Positions 29,374 through 38,710 of a stretch of DNA of 64,000 nt are shown one piece after another (the first letter of the stretch is position 1; every line of letters starts with the position of its first letter). A program made the translations under genes and the position numbers. The stretch covers positions 1-64,000 of the forward strand of contig NZ_JABKKG010000012.1 in NCBI RefSeq assembly GCF_013166595.1, in the 5' to 3' direction. The notes below the pieces were generated by a model. The model saw only the letters and a list, made by a program, of their open reading frames with translations, searched no databases and was not told the DNA's origin. The DNA comes from Palleniella intestinalis. Lineage in GTDB: Bacteria; Bacteroidota; Bacteroidia; Bacteroidales; Bacteroidaceae.

Positions 29374-30930
29374 ATGATACTGAAATTAAAGAAAGGTACC
29401 GTTGCATTCTTGAACAAAGAATTGCTTTACGTAGACTTCAAGTCGGTAAGACTGGATCGTGTTCTTACTAACTTGTTCATCAAAATGTATGCCGATGGAC
29501 AGCCTGTCCAGCTAGCATTCAGAAAAGAATATACCATTGACACCCTAAAATCCAACCTCAACACGCTTGAGGAGCAAGGTGTCATCAAAGGTGTGAAGGA
29601 TAATCCTGATGGTGTTGAAGACTGGCTCCGCAGTTCCCTGCTTGAACTTGTGAACCGTGGTAACGTCATCAAGGAGCATGTATCAACACTGAAGCCACTC
29701 CACCTATTGAGTTTCCGTGTGCAGAACAGTAAGTTCTGCCGTGATTATCGTGCTTCAGATCAGTTGTATCTAATGTTGAAAAGCAACCCTGAAGTCATGA
29801 AGGGATTGGTAAAGTATCTCAGCAAAGGTTGGGATAAGGCCTCTGGAGAAATCAACACCCAGGAGGATCTTGATGTTGATACAACAGGTATTCTCCATAT
29901 AACCAAGCCTCTGCGTGAACGCAAGAGTATGAACAAGGATGTTGATGTCATTCCAAAACCGCTTTTGGAGAAACAGGCTGCCTTGTTTACCGATGATGTC
30001 CGTAGATTGCTCCTCTATAAAGAGAAACTGCCAAGAGCGGTCTTCATTGACTATCTTCGAATCCTCTGCGGTCTTCATCTGGCTCTTTATACAATGAAGG
30101 TTGTGTATCTGTTGCCAAAGATGGTTGATGCAGGTACTCGTAATGTTACAGACGACTGGTCAATGGTTGTTGATCTGACAGATAATCTTGACAGTATTGT
30201 CTCTCAGTATGCTTGTAAGGATATTGAGCGCATGGAGAACAGCTATGGCAAGTATATTCGTGCCACCTACATGGTCGATATTATCCAGAAGAGAAAACGC
30301 TGTGATGTAGATGAAGCATTCCGTATTCTCAAGGAAGATAACAACAAGCAGGGAGAATACTATGAGAAGGAACTCAATGATATTGAGGACAGCCTTCCAA
30401 ACAGCGACGAGAAGGAGTTTGATAAGAACGACTTCCATGAAATGCTGGAATTCTTTCCCGAGGAAGACTACTTCGACATGTTTGTGCATGTACTCGAAAA
30501 GTCTAATTTGGGAGCCAGTCAGTACAAGTACATTCATGATTTCGTTGATGCCGTCTGCATGAAGAATAGCTCTTCTATGTTGTTGGCTGACAGCCGTTCA
30601 AAGCGCCATCCTCGTAGAGGTGCTTTAGGCAGTAAACTGCTCGAAACCTTAGTTCAGCTGTTAGTTCTTAAAGAGAAAGCTAATGGAGGTTATGAAACTC
30701 GTTCTCTCTCTATTGATGAGTTAGCAAGTGCCATCCGTAAGCGTTATGGACTCATCATCAACGGAATTGGAGAAGAACGTTTTGCTGATGCTGACGTAGA
30801 GATGAATGCCGCATTCAGAGTAAATATGGATGCGTTCAAAAATAAGCTCCGTCAGATTGGATTCTATACAGATATGAGTGATGCTTGTATCCTTCAAAAG
30901 ATTCGTCCACGTTATAAATTGGAAGACTAA
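29374..30930 (+). CDS. Unrecognised 518-aa defence-operon protein
   Basis: I do not recognise the family. It is soluble and helical, with a possible winged-helix segment near the N-terminus (L-K-S-N-L-N-T-L-E-E-Q-G-V-I-K-G) and another near the C-terminus (S-I-D-E-L-A-S-A-I-R-K-R-Y-G-L-I). The middle is strongly acidic (D-I-E-D-S-L-P-N-S-D-E-K-E-F-D). No nucleotide-binding or nuclease motif is visible. It lies 11 bp after the ATPase and its stop TAA overlaps the next ATG (TAATG), so it is translated with the HerA-like giant. A bridging or DNA-binding subunit is a guess. Confidence 0.7.
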   Translation: MILKLKKGTVAFLNKELLYVDFKSVRLDRVLTNLFIKMYADGQPVQLAFRKEYTIDTLKSNLNTLEEQGVIKGVKDNPDGVEDWLRSSLLELVNRGNVIKEHVSTLKPLHLLSFRVQNSKFCRDYRASDQLYLMLKSNPEVMKGLVKYLSKGWDKASGEINTQEDLDVDTTGILHITKPLRERKSMNKDVDVIPKPLLEKQAALFTDDVRRLLLYKEKLPRAVFIDYLRILCGLHLALYTMKVVYLLPKMVDAGTRNVTDDWSMVVDLTDNLDSIVSQYACKDIERMENSYGKYIRATYMVDIIQKRKRCDVDEAFRILKEDNNKQGEYYEKELNDIEDSLPNSDEKEFDKNDFHEMLEFFPEEDYFDMFVHVLEKSNLGASQYKYIHDFVDAVCMKNSSSMLLADSRSKRHPRRGALGSKLLETLVQLLVLKEKANGGYETRSLSIDELASAIRKRYGLIINGIGEERFADADVEMNAAFRVNMDAFKNKLRQIGFYTDMSDACILQKIRPRYKLED

Positions 30931-33900
30931 TGGAAAATATAAAAACTCTATATTACGAACGCTTCATTCAACATGTCGTTGAAGCGTATTCACAAAAGTT
31001 GAAGTCTGCCAAGCCGGGACACTGTATGAAAATTACAGGTCTGGCTATGAAGGAACTTCGTGTCTTACTTCCATTGCTTCGTCCTTTGAACAGTGGAATG
31101 GAAGTTTATATTCTCTCAGAAACAGAGAAAGGCAACGAATACATCCATGCTACAAAGCTTATTGAGTTACGCAATAATCCAGATAAATCGGTACTGATTC
31201 TTGTACCTTCAAACAGCCGAACATCTGCAGAAGACTCTTATGGTGATGCAACATTCCAAAATCTGTCAGTAGCTGAGCTGCAGGATTCCTTTGTATATAA
31301 ACTCATAAGTGAATTACCTGAGGAGAAGGAATATCTTTGGACGCAGATGGTAGACCTCTTTAAGGAGATTAAGCCTGCAAGAACAACAGTCATCAACTAC
31401 CTCCTATACCTGGAGACGAAGCAGTATGCTGGCGAAGCTTGGGGTAACGGCTTATACCTCTTTGGCATGCTCCCAGACAAGGATCTCATTAAGAATGAAG
31501 GTACAATTAGAAGACGCTTCATAATCAATCTGGAGAAAGTCTCATCTGTGATGGCTGACTTCTCATTGACGGCTGCTGACAGAATTGTTAGTCTTCCTTT
31601 GGTAAGAAATACCGTTCAGAAAGATTTGATGGTATTCTTTACTTCTACTAACAATATTGAAGATGCAGTATCTCTTTTTGAGAACATTCATGATAATCAT
31701 CCTGAGTTCAACTATGCAGTATTGCCTTGGATCGATAAGGACAATGAAAGCAAGCCAGTGAAGGTTATGGTAGATATAGCCCCAGGCAAGGATCCAAAGA
31801 AAGAACTTGTTCGTGATGCTGATACGGGTGCTCTATTGCTTGCCATTCCGCAGGACAAGAAGGGTAAGGTGTCATTTACGATTACAACAGACCCTTCACC
31901 AAAAGACAATCCTGATATATTTTCATTTGAGATAGCATTGGTCAACATTGATGACTTTACTGAGGTCGGTGTTGTCAAGAAAGCAAAGGTTGGTACAAAC
32001 AAGCGTGCCTCCCGAAAGCTTTCATTGAACATTGCGTCTGGAATGTTTGAAGAAGGAGAATATATGCTTCGTGTCCGTGCCCTTGATGAGAACGGCATTG
32101 TTCTTGATACCTTAAAGGAGTTCAAGGAAGAACGTGTTCAGGCAGCATGGCTTGATGCGAAGGAACAGAATTCTAAACTTCAGATGGAGCAATACCGTCT
32201 GGAGCAGCATGTGGCATACTGTAACGAATCGGAGAGCTTCACAATTACCACTGACGAATATACAGGAGAAGGCGAAGTCGACAAACGTGGTAAGGTCAAT
32301 AGCTATACTCAGGCAATTATCCATTATCGCAGCACACATCTCTCAAAAGAAGAAGATTTAGAACTTCCTAAAGGTGGCGCAGACAGAAGTCTATGGATTG
32401 AAGGTACTTTGAACAATACCTATCAGTTTGACTTTGGTGCGGCTTATGCTTATCAGATTCAGTTGCCTAAGAAACTGATTCAGTTGGAAACCACATTCCT
32501 CAGTAAAGATGATGAATTTGGTCATGTTGAAGCATTGCTCAGCGGCAATCCAACTGACACCAAGTTGCTTGATCCAACAGATACAGCAAAGCAATATCCT
32601 CTGTTCGTTGCAGCCAAGAATCTGAATATTCCTGATGAATTGACAGCATTGCGTCAGGAATTGTTCTCTGTTATCCGTGAGTCAGCAGATAATGAGACAG
32701 GTCTTACATGTACTACAGATTTCACTGCAATTATAGGTCTTGTCAAAGGCTATCTTGCAGAATATGACTCATGGTTGAGAAATATTCAGGAGACAGAATT
32801 AAGTGAGGAGCAGATTATCAGTTTGCAGAATCTTGATACAGTTCTTTTGACTGTAGAAATGCCAGATGGCAGCAATGTTAAAGTAAAACTCATTGCTCCA
32901 CTACATCCATTACGACTGGCTTGGATGATCAACTTGTATGAACTGTATCAGGACTGGGAGGAGAAGACATTGGAGTGTACCAAATACCGCAAGGCATGGT
33001 ACAGAAAGTTAGACAAACTCTTCATGGGATTACTTCCTATGGAGATTGCTCCTCTTGTTCTCAGCGAAAACTCATTGCAGGAGGCATATCAGTATATTGG
33101 AGAAATCACATTCGGTTGGGGCGCATACGCACAACCATCATATGGTCGTGAAGAAGCATTTGCATCTGGCTACCGTCAGTTGAAGTCTTATACTGCAATG
33201 CTGCTTAATGTTGCCCGTGAGAAGCAGATTGATAGTGATGTGAGCAAGGAACTTGTTGTTCGTCATCTGTTTAACTATGGCTTGTCTCATCCATATACAG
33301 ACAAACTGGTCATCAACCTCTTCAATGCCGGTGATGCAGCTGTATTTGCTCAGGCACTCATTGAACTTGAGAAGATTGGACTTGGTCTTGATCTAACATA
33401 CGAAATACGTCTGTTCTCTGACGACAACATGCTTCAGTCAGGTGAAGCATTCAAGGATTTGCTTGATCCTGAAGGCTATGGAAGAACTACTGTAGAAGCA
33501 GAGGTGTTCTCACAGGCATCCGCAAACAGATTGTTCCCTAAACTTCGTTTCTCACTGAATAAGGTCAGCGATTTTATTGATGACCACGATAAGTATCAGG
33601 CACACCTTTCATTTCTGGTTAACCCATTCGCAGTACATACAGAATTGGTTCGTCCCGACGAATTAAGCCGTTCTTTCTACTTGAATGGTACTGTCTGTAG
33701 GGATGTGGTGAACGCAGCCAAGGAAGGAAAGTCATTCGTTTGGAACAGATACTATTCAAATAAGACTCTCCCTAACCCAGTGTCTGAGTCTGCTAATATG
33801 GAGGTCAGTCTTTTTGCACGACTGCAAGAGGCAACAGGAAAGTTGCTCTCTTCAACGCTTGAAGAGTCAGTTCCTGCGACCACCCTTCGTTTGAAAGAAA

Positions 33901-36455
33901 ATGACATGATGCTGCTGTCATTCATTCATGATAGTAGCGACTGGGTGATTACTTTCGACAAGAACATGGGACCAGAGTTCTATGACCTTCCTTGTCTCGG
34001 TGAAAATGATGTTCCTTACCTGTTGGATTACGTTCCTGGTGAGGATGCAACAGGTGTGTCTTCATATCTGACCACCAAACCTACAAGCGAGATTGGCGCA
34101 TTGATGATTCCTCTCTTCCATGAGTATGGTATCAACCTTGAAAGATACGAGAACTTCAAGCAGATCTTGGAAGATGTCCGTTCTGTAAGTAGTTCTTTGA
34201 TTATGCAGGTCAATGCGACATCACGCAAGGGATTTGAGGTCATCGGAACCACTCTTTGTAAACGCTTCTTGGAGAAGAAGGGTATTACTAAGGAATCATT
34301 CCTCATTCCTATCGATCTTCACAAAGAGTTGTTCGTCGACTTGGAAAATGAAAGTAAGGAACGTGCTGACAATCTAGTAGTTAAGATTGATTCAACTAAG
34401 AAAGAAATACTATTTACAGTCGTTGAAATCAAGTGCCGCAATACTCATTACAATGCGGAAGAACTACATGCGAAGATGGTTAATCAGATAGAGAATACGA
34501 TCTTTGCACTCCGTTCCCACTTTGAGATTGCCGTTGATGGTACAGACCGTCTTGACAGAGAGCTCAAAGTACTGGAGTTAAAGTCTTTCCTGGAGTTCTA
34601 CATTCGCCGTGCAATGCGTTATGGTCAGCTTGATCCTAAGTTTGCTCACGATTATTTATTATTCTTGAGTAAGTTGGCTGATGGATATACAATCAGATTC
34701 AAGCAGCTGGGGGTTGTCTTTGATTTCACTCAGATGGAACGTCAGAAGAAACACTTCTATGGTGATGCACTCGTTTATTCAATGGGCGAACCAGTAATTG
34801 GTGAAATCCTCAATACAGAAGGTTCACTGAAGACGGAAGTACTTGAAGCTATGGATAAGGAAATTATCAATTTCTTTGAGCCTACTTATTCTGCGCCCAA
34901 GGATTCTGACGCAGATATTATAGCTCCTGTACAGCCAGTTGTTATGCCAAATAATCCAGAACAAGATCCTGAGTACGAGGTGATTATCCCAAAGAAACCA
35001 ACAGTCAAGCCTGTAGTGGAGAAAATTTCAACGGAAGTTCCAGCCGAATCAGTTGTAACACCTACAGTTGAACAACCTTCTGTATCGTTTACACCTCAGG
35101 CTGGACCTGAGCAGATGGAGGTCGTTGTACCTGATAATCCATATAACTCTCCAGCGCAACCTGAGCCAGAATCTGTTTCTCCTGCACCAGAATCTGTTGT
35201 AGAACCAACTCCAGAGCCAGAACCTGTTGATCCGAACTATCAAGAGCCATCATGTGATGTAATTATCGGCAAGAATAGCGATAGTCCTCAGTTCGGTATT
35301 CTTGGTAAGATGAACAGCAACGGACGTGTCATTGGTCTTGACCTAAATGAATGCAACACCATCAGTTTGTTTGGTGTACAGGGCGCAGGAAAAAGTTACA
35401 CGATTGGTTCTATCACAGAAATGGTACTCCGTCAATTCTCTAATGTGAATCTGTTGCCAGCACCAATGGCTAGTGTTATTTTTCACTACAGTGACAGCAT
35501 GGATTACGCTCCTGAGTTTACATCGATGGTCTATCCAAACGATGAAGCTAGTCAGTTAGCAAAACTCAAGGCTGAATATGGTGCAGAGCCAGATAGCATC
35601 AAGGATGTAATCCTTCTTGCTCCTGAAAGTCAGGTTGAAACCCGAAAGGCAGAATATCCTAATATAGATGTTCACCCAATCGGATTTGATTCATCAGAGT
35701 TAGCTGTTCGTGATTGGATGTTCTTGCTTGGTGCTATGGGGAATGACTCCACCTACATCAAAGAGTTGAAACAGATTATGAAGGCTTGTAGAAATGACAT
35801 GAGTCTTGTCAACATCCGGAATGGTGTTGCTAACAGCAATCACATGAGCTCTTCCCAACGTTCTCTTGCCGAGCAGAAACTTGATTTTGCAGAAGAATAT
35901 ATTACAGATGGCAACAAGCTGCAGGAATTTTTGAAACCAGGACGCTTGATTATTGTTGACCTTCGTGATGAGTTCATCGAGAAAGACGAAGCTCTTGGTT
36001 TGTTCGTCGTTATGCTCAATATCTTTTCTTCTGTCATGAAGGTTGACGGACGTGCATTCAACAAGTTCATTGTTTTTGATGAAGCTCATAAGTACATGAA
36101 TGACAGGGAACTTGTAAGCTCTATTACGACTGCTATCCGTGAGATGCGTCATAAGGGTGTATCTATCATGATAGCAAGTCAGGATCCTATGAGTCTTCCA
36201 ACAGAAATCATTGAATTGAGTTCTATTGTAGTTATGCATAGATTCAGTTCACCTGCTTGGGTAAAGCATGTACAGAAAGCCATTACCCCACTACAGACCC
36301 TTACAGCAACTGAAATGGCTGCATTGGGTTCTGGCGAAGCATATCTGTGGGCAAACAAGGCTACGGACAAGGCTATTACTCAAAGACCAATCAAGATTAG
36401 TATTCGCCCACGTGTTACTAAGCATGGTGGTGATATAATTCAGGCAGTTAAGTAA
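30930..36455 (+). CDS. 1841-aa PD-(D/E)XK nuclease plus HerA-type ATPase
   Basis: A very long intact protein in three parts. Residues 1-~1100 are of unknown fold, with beta-rich segments near 300-420. At ~1140-1170 lies a nuclease core: E-R-A-D-N-L-V-V-K-I-D, then F-T-V-V-E-I-K-C-R (Asp and E-x-K). After a Pro/Glu-rich flexible linker (~1323-1440) comes a FtsK/HerA-type ATPase: G-V-Q-G-A-G-K-S-Y-T (Walker A, ~1481), F-I-V-F-D-E-A-H-K-Y-M (Walker B, ~1712) and A-S-Q-D-P. This is the likely DNA translocase and cutter, replacing HsdR in a methylation-guided system. Start and stop both overlap neighbours (TAATG). No frame damage despite 5.5 kb. Confidence 0.85.
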   Translation: MENIKTLYYERFIQHVVEAYSQKLKSAKPGHCMKITGLAMKELRVLLPLLRPLNSGMEVYILSETEKGNEYIHATKLIELRNNPDKSVLILVPSNSRTSAEDSYGDATFQNLSVAELQDSFVYKLISELPEEKEYLWTQMVDLFKEIKPARTTVINYLLYLETKQYAGEAWGNGLYLFGMLPDKDLIKNEGTIRRRFIINLEKVSSVMADFSLTAADRIVSLPLVRNTVQKDLMVFFTSTNNIEDAVSLFENIHDNHPEFNYAVLPWIDKDNESKPVKVMVDIAPGKDPKKELVRDADTGALLLAIPQDKKGKVSFTITTDPSPKDNPDIFSFEIALVNIDDFTEVGVVKKAKVGTNKRASRKLSLNIASGMFEEGEYMLRVRALDENGIVLDTLKEFKEERVQAAWLDAKEQNSKLQMEQYRLEQHVAYCNESESFTITTDEYTGEGEVDKRGKVNSYTQAIIHYRSTHLSKEEDLELPKGGADRSLWIEGTLNNTYQFDFGAAYAYQIQLPKKLIQLETTFLSKDDEFGHVEALLSGNPTDTKLLDPTDTAKQYPLFVAAKNLNIPDELTALRQELFSVIRESADNETGLTCTTDFTAIIGLVKGYLAEYDSWLRNIQETELSEEQIISLQNLDTVLLTVEMPDGSNVKVKLIAPLHPLRLAWMINLYELYQDWEEKTLECTKYRKAWYRKLDKLFMGLLPMEIAPLVLSENSLQEAYQYIGEITFGWGAYAQPSYGREEAFASGYRQLKSYTAMLLNVAREKQIDSDVSKELVVRHLFNYGLSHPYTDKLVINLFNAGDAAVFAQALIELEKIGLGLDLTYEIRLFSDDNMLQSGEAFKDLLDPEGYGRTTVEAEVFSQASANRLFPKLRFSLNKVSDFIDDHDKYQAHLSFLVNPFAVHTELVRPDELSRSFYLNGTVCRDVVNAAKEGKSFVWNRYYSNKTLPNPVSESANMEVSLFARLQEATGKLLSSTLEESVPATTLRLKENDMMLLSFIHDSSDWVITFDKNMGPEFYDLPCLGENDVPYLLDYVPGEDATGVSSYLTTKPTSEIGALMIPLFHEYGINLERYENFKQILEDVRSVSSSLIMQVNATSRKGFEVIGTTLCKRFLEKKGITKESFLIPIDLHKELFVDLENESKERADNLVVKIDSTKKEILFTVVEIKCRNTHYNAEELHAKMVNQIENTIFALRSHFEIAVDGTDRLDRELKVLELKSFLEFYIRRAMRYGQLDPKFAHDYLLFLSKLADGYTIRFKQLGVVFDFTQMERQKKHFYGDALVYSMGEPVIGEILNTEGSLKTEVLEAMDKEIINFFEPTYSAPKDSDADIIAPVQPVVMPNNPEQDPEYEVIIPKKPTVKPVVEKISTEVPAESVVTPTVEQPSVSFTPQAGPEQMEVVVPDNPYNSPAQPEPESVSPAPESVVEPTPEPEPVDPNYQEPSCDVIIGKNSDSPQFGILGKMNSNGRVIGLDLNECNTISLFGVQGAGKSYTIGSITEMVLRQFSNVNLLPAPMASVIFHYSDSMDYAPEFTSMVYPNDEASQLAKLKAEYGAEPDSIKDVILLAPESQVETRKAEYPNIDVHPIGFDSSELAVRDWMFLLGAMGNDSTYIKELKQIMKACRNDMSLVNIRNGVANSNHMSSSQRSLAEQKLDFAEEYITDGNKLQEFLKPGRLIIVDLRDEFIEKDEALGLFVVMLNIFSSVMKVDGRAFNKFIVFDEAHKYMNDRELVSSITTAIREMRHKGVSIMIASQDPMSLPTEIIELSSIVVMHRFSSPAWVKHVQKAITPLQTLTATEMAALGSGEAYLWANKATDKAITQRPIKISIRPRVTKHGGDIIQAVK

Positions 36456-37141
36456 TGAAAATATTCCAATATACCAACAAAGGAAGTCGAGAAGAGAACC
36501 AGGATTTCGTTATCCACGGTTCCCTTCCCGATAACTCAGCTGTTTTCGTCGTTGCAGATGGCATGGGTGGTTATTCCTATGGAGCTACTGCATCAAAAGT
36601 AGTTTCAGAGGCTATCCATGATTTCATTGAAATGAACTATCAGCAATACACTCCTGCAGAAATTTTGAAAGAGGCTATTTCATTTGCAAATGATTCGTTG
36701 ATGTTGAAGCGAATGGCTATGGCAGCCCTGAAGATGGGATGTGTTATCACTGCACTTCTTGTCACAGGTGGCAGCGCTTATCTCACTTGGCTTGGCGATA
36801 GCAGAATTTATATGTACCGAGATGGTCAGGAAGTTTATAGAACTAAAGACCACTCTGTCGTTAATGAGCTTGCAAAGATCAAGACTTTGCGAGTATCAAG
36901 TTACGAGAAGTATTCCTCTATCGTGACAAAATCCATCATGGGCGAAGATCCAGTAGATGTTGCTCCAATCAGGAAGATAGAGATTGAATCTGGGGATGTT
37001 TTCATCCTCTGTTCGGATGGTTTCCATAAGGAGATAGATATGACTAAGGCACTAAGCTATGATGACTCTAAGAAGGAAGAATTAGATGTCATTGCCGATA
37101 CTATCTCAGACAACTTTTCTTTCATTAAGGTAGAAATATGA
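36455..37141 (+). CDS. PP2C-type Ser/Thr protein phosphatase
   Basis: 228 residues with the PP2C motifs in order: R-E-E-N-Q-D (motif 1), V-V-A-D-G-M-G-G (motif 2, metal-binding Asp), W-L-G-D-S-R-I-Y, D-H-S-V and I-L-C-S-D-G-F-H-K (late metal-binding Asp). It is slightly short at the C-terminus. It overlaps the HerA-like gene (TAATG) and the next gene (ATGA). Its obvious partner is the Ser/Thr kinase in the same operon. A kinase-phosphatase switch controlling activation of the defence complex is a strong inference from pairing, not shown by sequence. Confidence 0.9.
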   Translation: MKIFQYTNKGSREENQDFVIHGSLPDNSAVFVVADGMGGYSYGATASKVVSEAIHDFIEMNYQQYTPAEILKEAISFANDSLMLKRMAMAALKMGCVITALLVTGGSAYLTWLGDSRIYMYRDGQEVYRTKDHSVVNELAKIKTLRVSSYEKYSSIVTKSIMGEDPVDVAPIRKIEIESGDVFILCSDGFHKEIDMTKALSYDDSKKEELDVIADTISDNFSFIKVEI

Positions 37142-37689
37142 TATTGAATAATGCGATTATTGAGGATCTAAAGGAAAAGTCAGGTCTCCTGTTTGACAAA
37201 GCAGGAGACTTTAGCATTTTATCTTCCCTCATTTTTGATGAAACAGGACGTACTATAGGTGCAACCACATTGAAGCGTTTGTTCTACTATATCAAGGATG
37301 ATAGAAAGGCAAGCGAATATACATTGAATACTATAGCCATCTACATTGGGCATAAGTCATGGGAAAAATATTCAGCATCAAAGAATCTTGTAAGTGATTG
37401 GGGATTTAACGATGATACGCTTTATATTCATGTCCTTGAGTTGAACACGAAGATAACAGTTCAATATCTCAATCGAAGGTTGACATTTGTGGTTGTTGAG
37501 CATGAAGGAAAGAACTATCTGAAGGTTATGTCATGCGAAAATAGCAGCCTTCACGTTGATGATCTCCTCCTCGTTTACAGAATACGAAAAGGCGAGATTC
37601 TTGAAGCAGAGAAAGTAATCCGAGGCGAAAGCATTGGTAACTACAAGACTCATGGAGAGATATTAAACATCGAATTATTTAAGAACTAA
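37138..37689 (+). CDS. Small protein with Bacteroidetes STLKRL-type helical domain (183 aa)
   Basis: The N-terminal ~85 residues include G-A-T-T-L-K-R-L-F-Y-Y-I-K-D and T-L-N-T-I-A-I-Y-I-G-H-K-S-W-E-K-Y. I recall this helical pattern from many Bacteroidetes proteins of presumed DNA-binding or signalling role; this is a tentative recognition. The C-terminal half is beta-rich (K-I-T-V-Q-Y-L-N-R-R-L-T-F-V-V-V). It overlaps the phosphatase by 4 bp and precedes the deiminase by 4 bp, so all three are co-translated. It may be an adaptor. Confidence 0.6.
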   Translation: MILNNAIIEDLKEKSGLLFDKAGDFSILSSLIFDETGRTIGATTLKRLFYYIKDDRKASEYTLNTIAIYIGHKSWEKYSASKNLVSDWGFNDDTLYIHVLELNTKITVQYLNRRLTFVVVEHEGKNYLKVMSCENSSLHVDDLLLVYRIRKGEILEAEKVIRGESIGNYKTHGEILNIELFKN

Positions 37690-37693
37690 GAGT

Positions 37694-38656
37694 ATGATGA
37701 TCATATCAAAAGATAATTTTATAACTGATAGCATGACCAACATGGTTTGTTATTCCAGTCTTCTTCCAGCAGAGAGCAGCGGTTTGGACTCTCTGTTAAG
37801 AGAAAAGTTATATAGTGCTTTAAAAGAGTCTGTTAAGAACTTGAAACACTATGAACTGTATAATACTCGTGACATCTGGGCGAGAGATTACATGCCTGTG
37901 CAACTGACTAAAAATCTCTTTCTAAACTATACCTATAGTCCAGATTATCTAAGCGACCAGAAGACTTACATTACAAACTGGTTATTGCACAAAGTCCATA
38001 CTCGAAAGGTAGAAAATTTGAATTTTGACATAATTACCATCCCTATAGTTCTTGATGGAGGTAATGTGATAAAGGCTATCGACAAGTTTGGCAAGCCGAC
38101 AATCATTATGTGTAACAAAGTCTTGAATGAAAACAATATCTCAATAGAAGAACTTTCAGACTAGTGGAACCATTTTTTTGATAATCAGATTCGTCTTATC
38201 CTGATTGAATGGGAAGGGAAAGATGAGAATCCTATTGGACATGCAGATGGTATGATTAGATATATCTCGGAAGGTAAAGTCCTGATTACAAATTACTGTG
38301 ATTTGGACGATGAAGAACGTCTAAGCGAACCTTTGAAAGCTTTCTTTGATATTGAACGTCTTCACTTCGGGGATATTGATGGAATCAAAGGAACCAAGAT
38401 GTGGAGCCTCTTGAAATCTAAAAGCTGGGGCTACATTAATTTCCTGCAAGTTGGGAAACATATTATTGTACCCAAATTAGATTGGGAAGAACTCGACAAA
38501 GCTGCTATACACCAGATTCAGAAAGCGTTTGGTTCTTCTTATAAAGTTGAGCTTATTGATTGTGATATGACTCAAATTCTTGAGAATCCAGATGTAAGCA
38601 CAAATAGTGGCGGTGGTCTAAACTGTCTGACATGGACATTGTTAAGTTCTGAATAA
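37694..38656 (+). pseudogene. Agmatine/peptidyl-arginine deiminase family enzyme, in-frame TAG at 38162
   Basis: One 320-residue frame interrupted by TAG at codon 157. The PAD_porph-family landmarks are D-I-W-A-R-D-Y-M-P, V-L-D-G-G-N-V (catalytic Asp region), G-H-A-D-G-M-I-R-Y (catalytic His) and G-G-G-L-N-C-L-T-W (catalytic Cys; the usual preceding His is Asn). Family members convert guanidino groups (agmatine or protein arginine) to ureido groups. The sequence after the TAG is fully conserved in frame, and CAG (Gln) would restore it. It is 4 bp behind the previous operon gene and ends at a strong terminator, so it belongs to the defence operon. Its substrate there is unknown. Confidence 0.75.
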
Positions 38657-38672
38657 CATATTTCATAAATAA

Positions 38673-38702
38673 ATGGCTGCCTATACAAGTGTAGGCAGCC
38701 AT
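38673..38702. terminator. Bidirectional terminator closing the defence operon
   Basis: A perfect 11-bp stem (ATGGCTGCCTA at 38673-38683 and its complement at 38692-38702) with an 8-base loop. It is flanked by A/T-rich sequence on both sides and lies between the convergent deiminase and lipoprotein genes. Confidence 0.9.
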
Positions 38703-38710
38703 TCACTTAT

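Noticed and set aside
17122..38656. Classical BREX or DISARM assignment
   Set aside because: No PglZ-type alkaline-phosphatase-domain gene, no Lon-like protease and no DISARM-type SNF2 helicase or phospholipase-D gene is visible; only the NERD-kinase and methylase are shared in outline.
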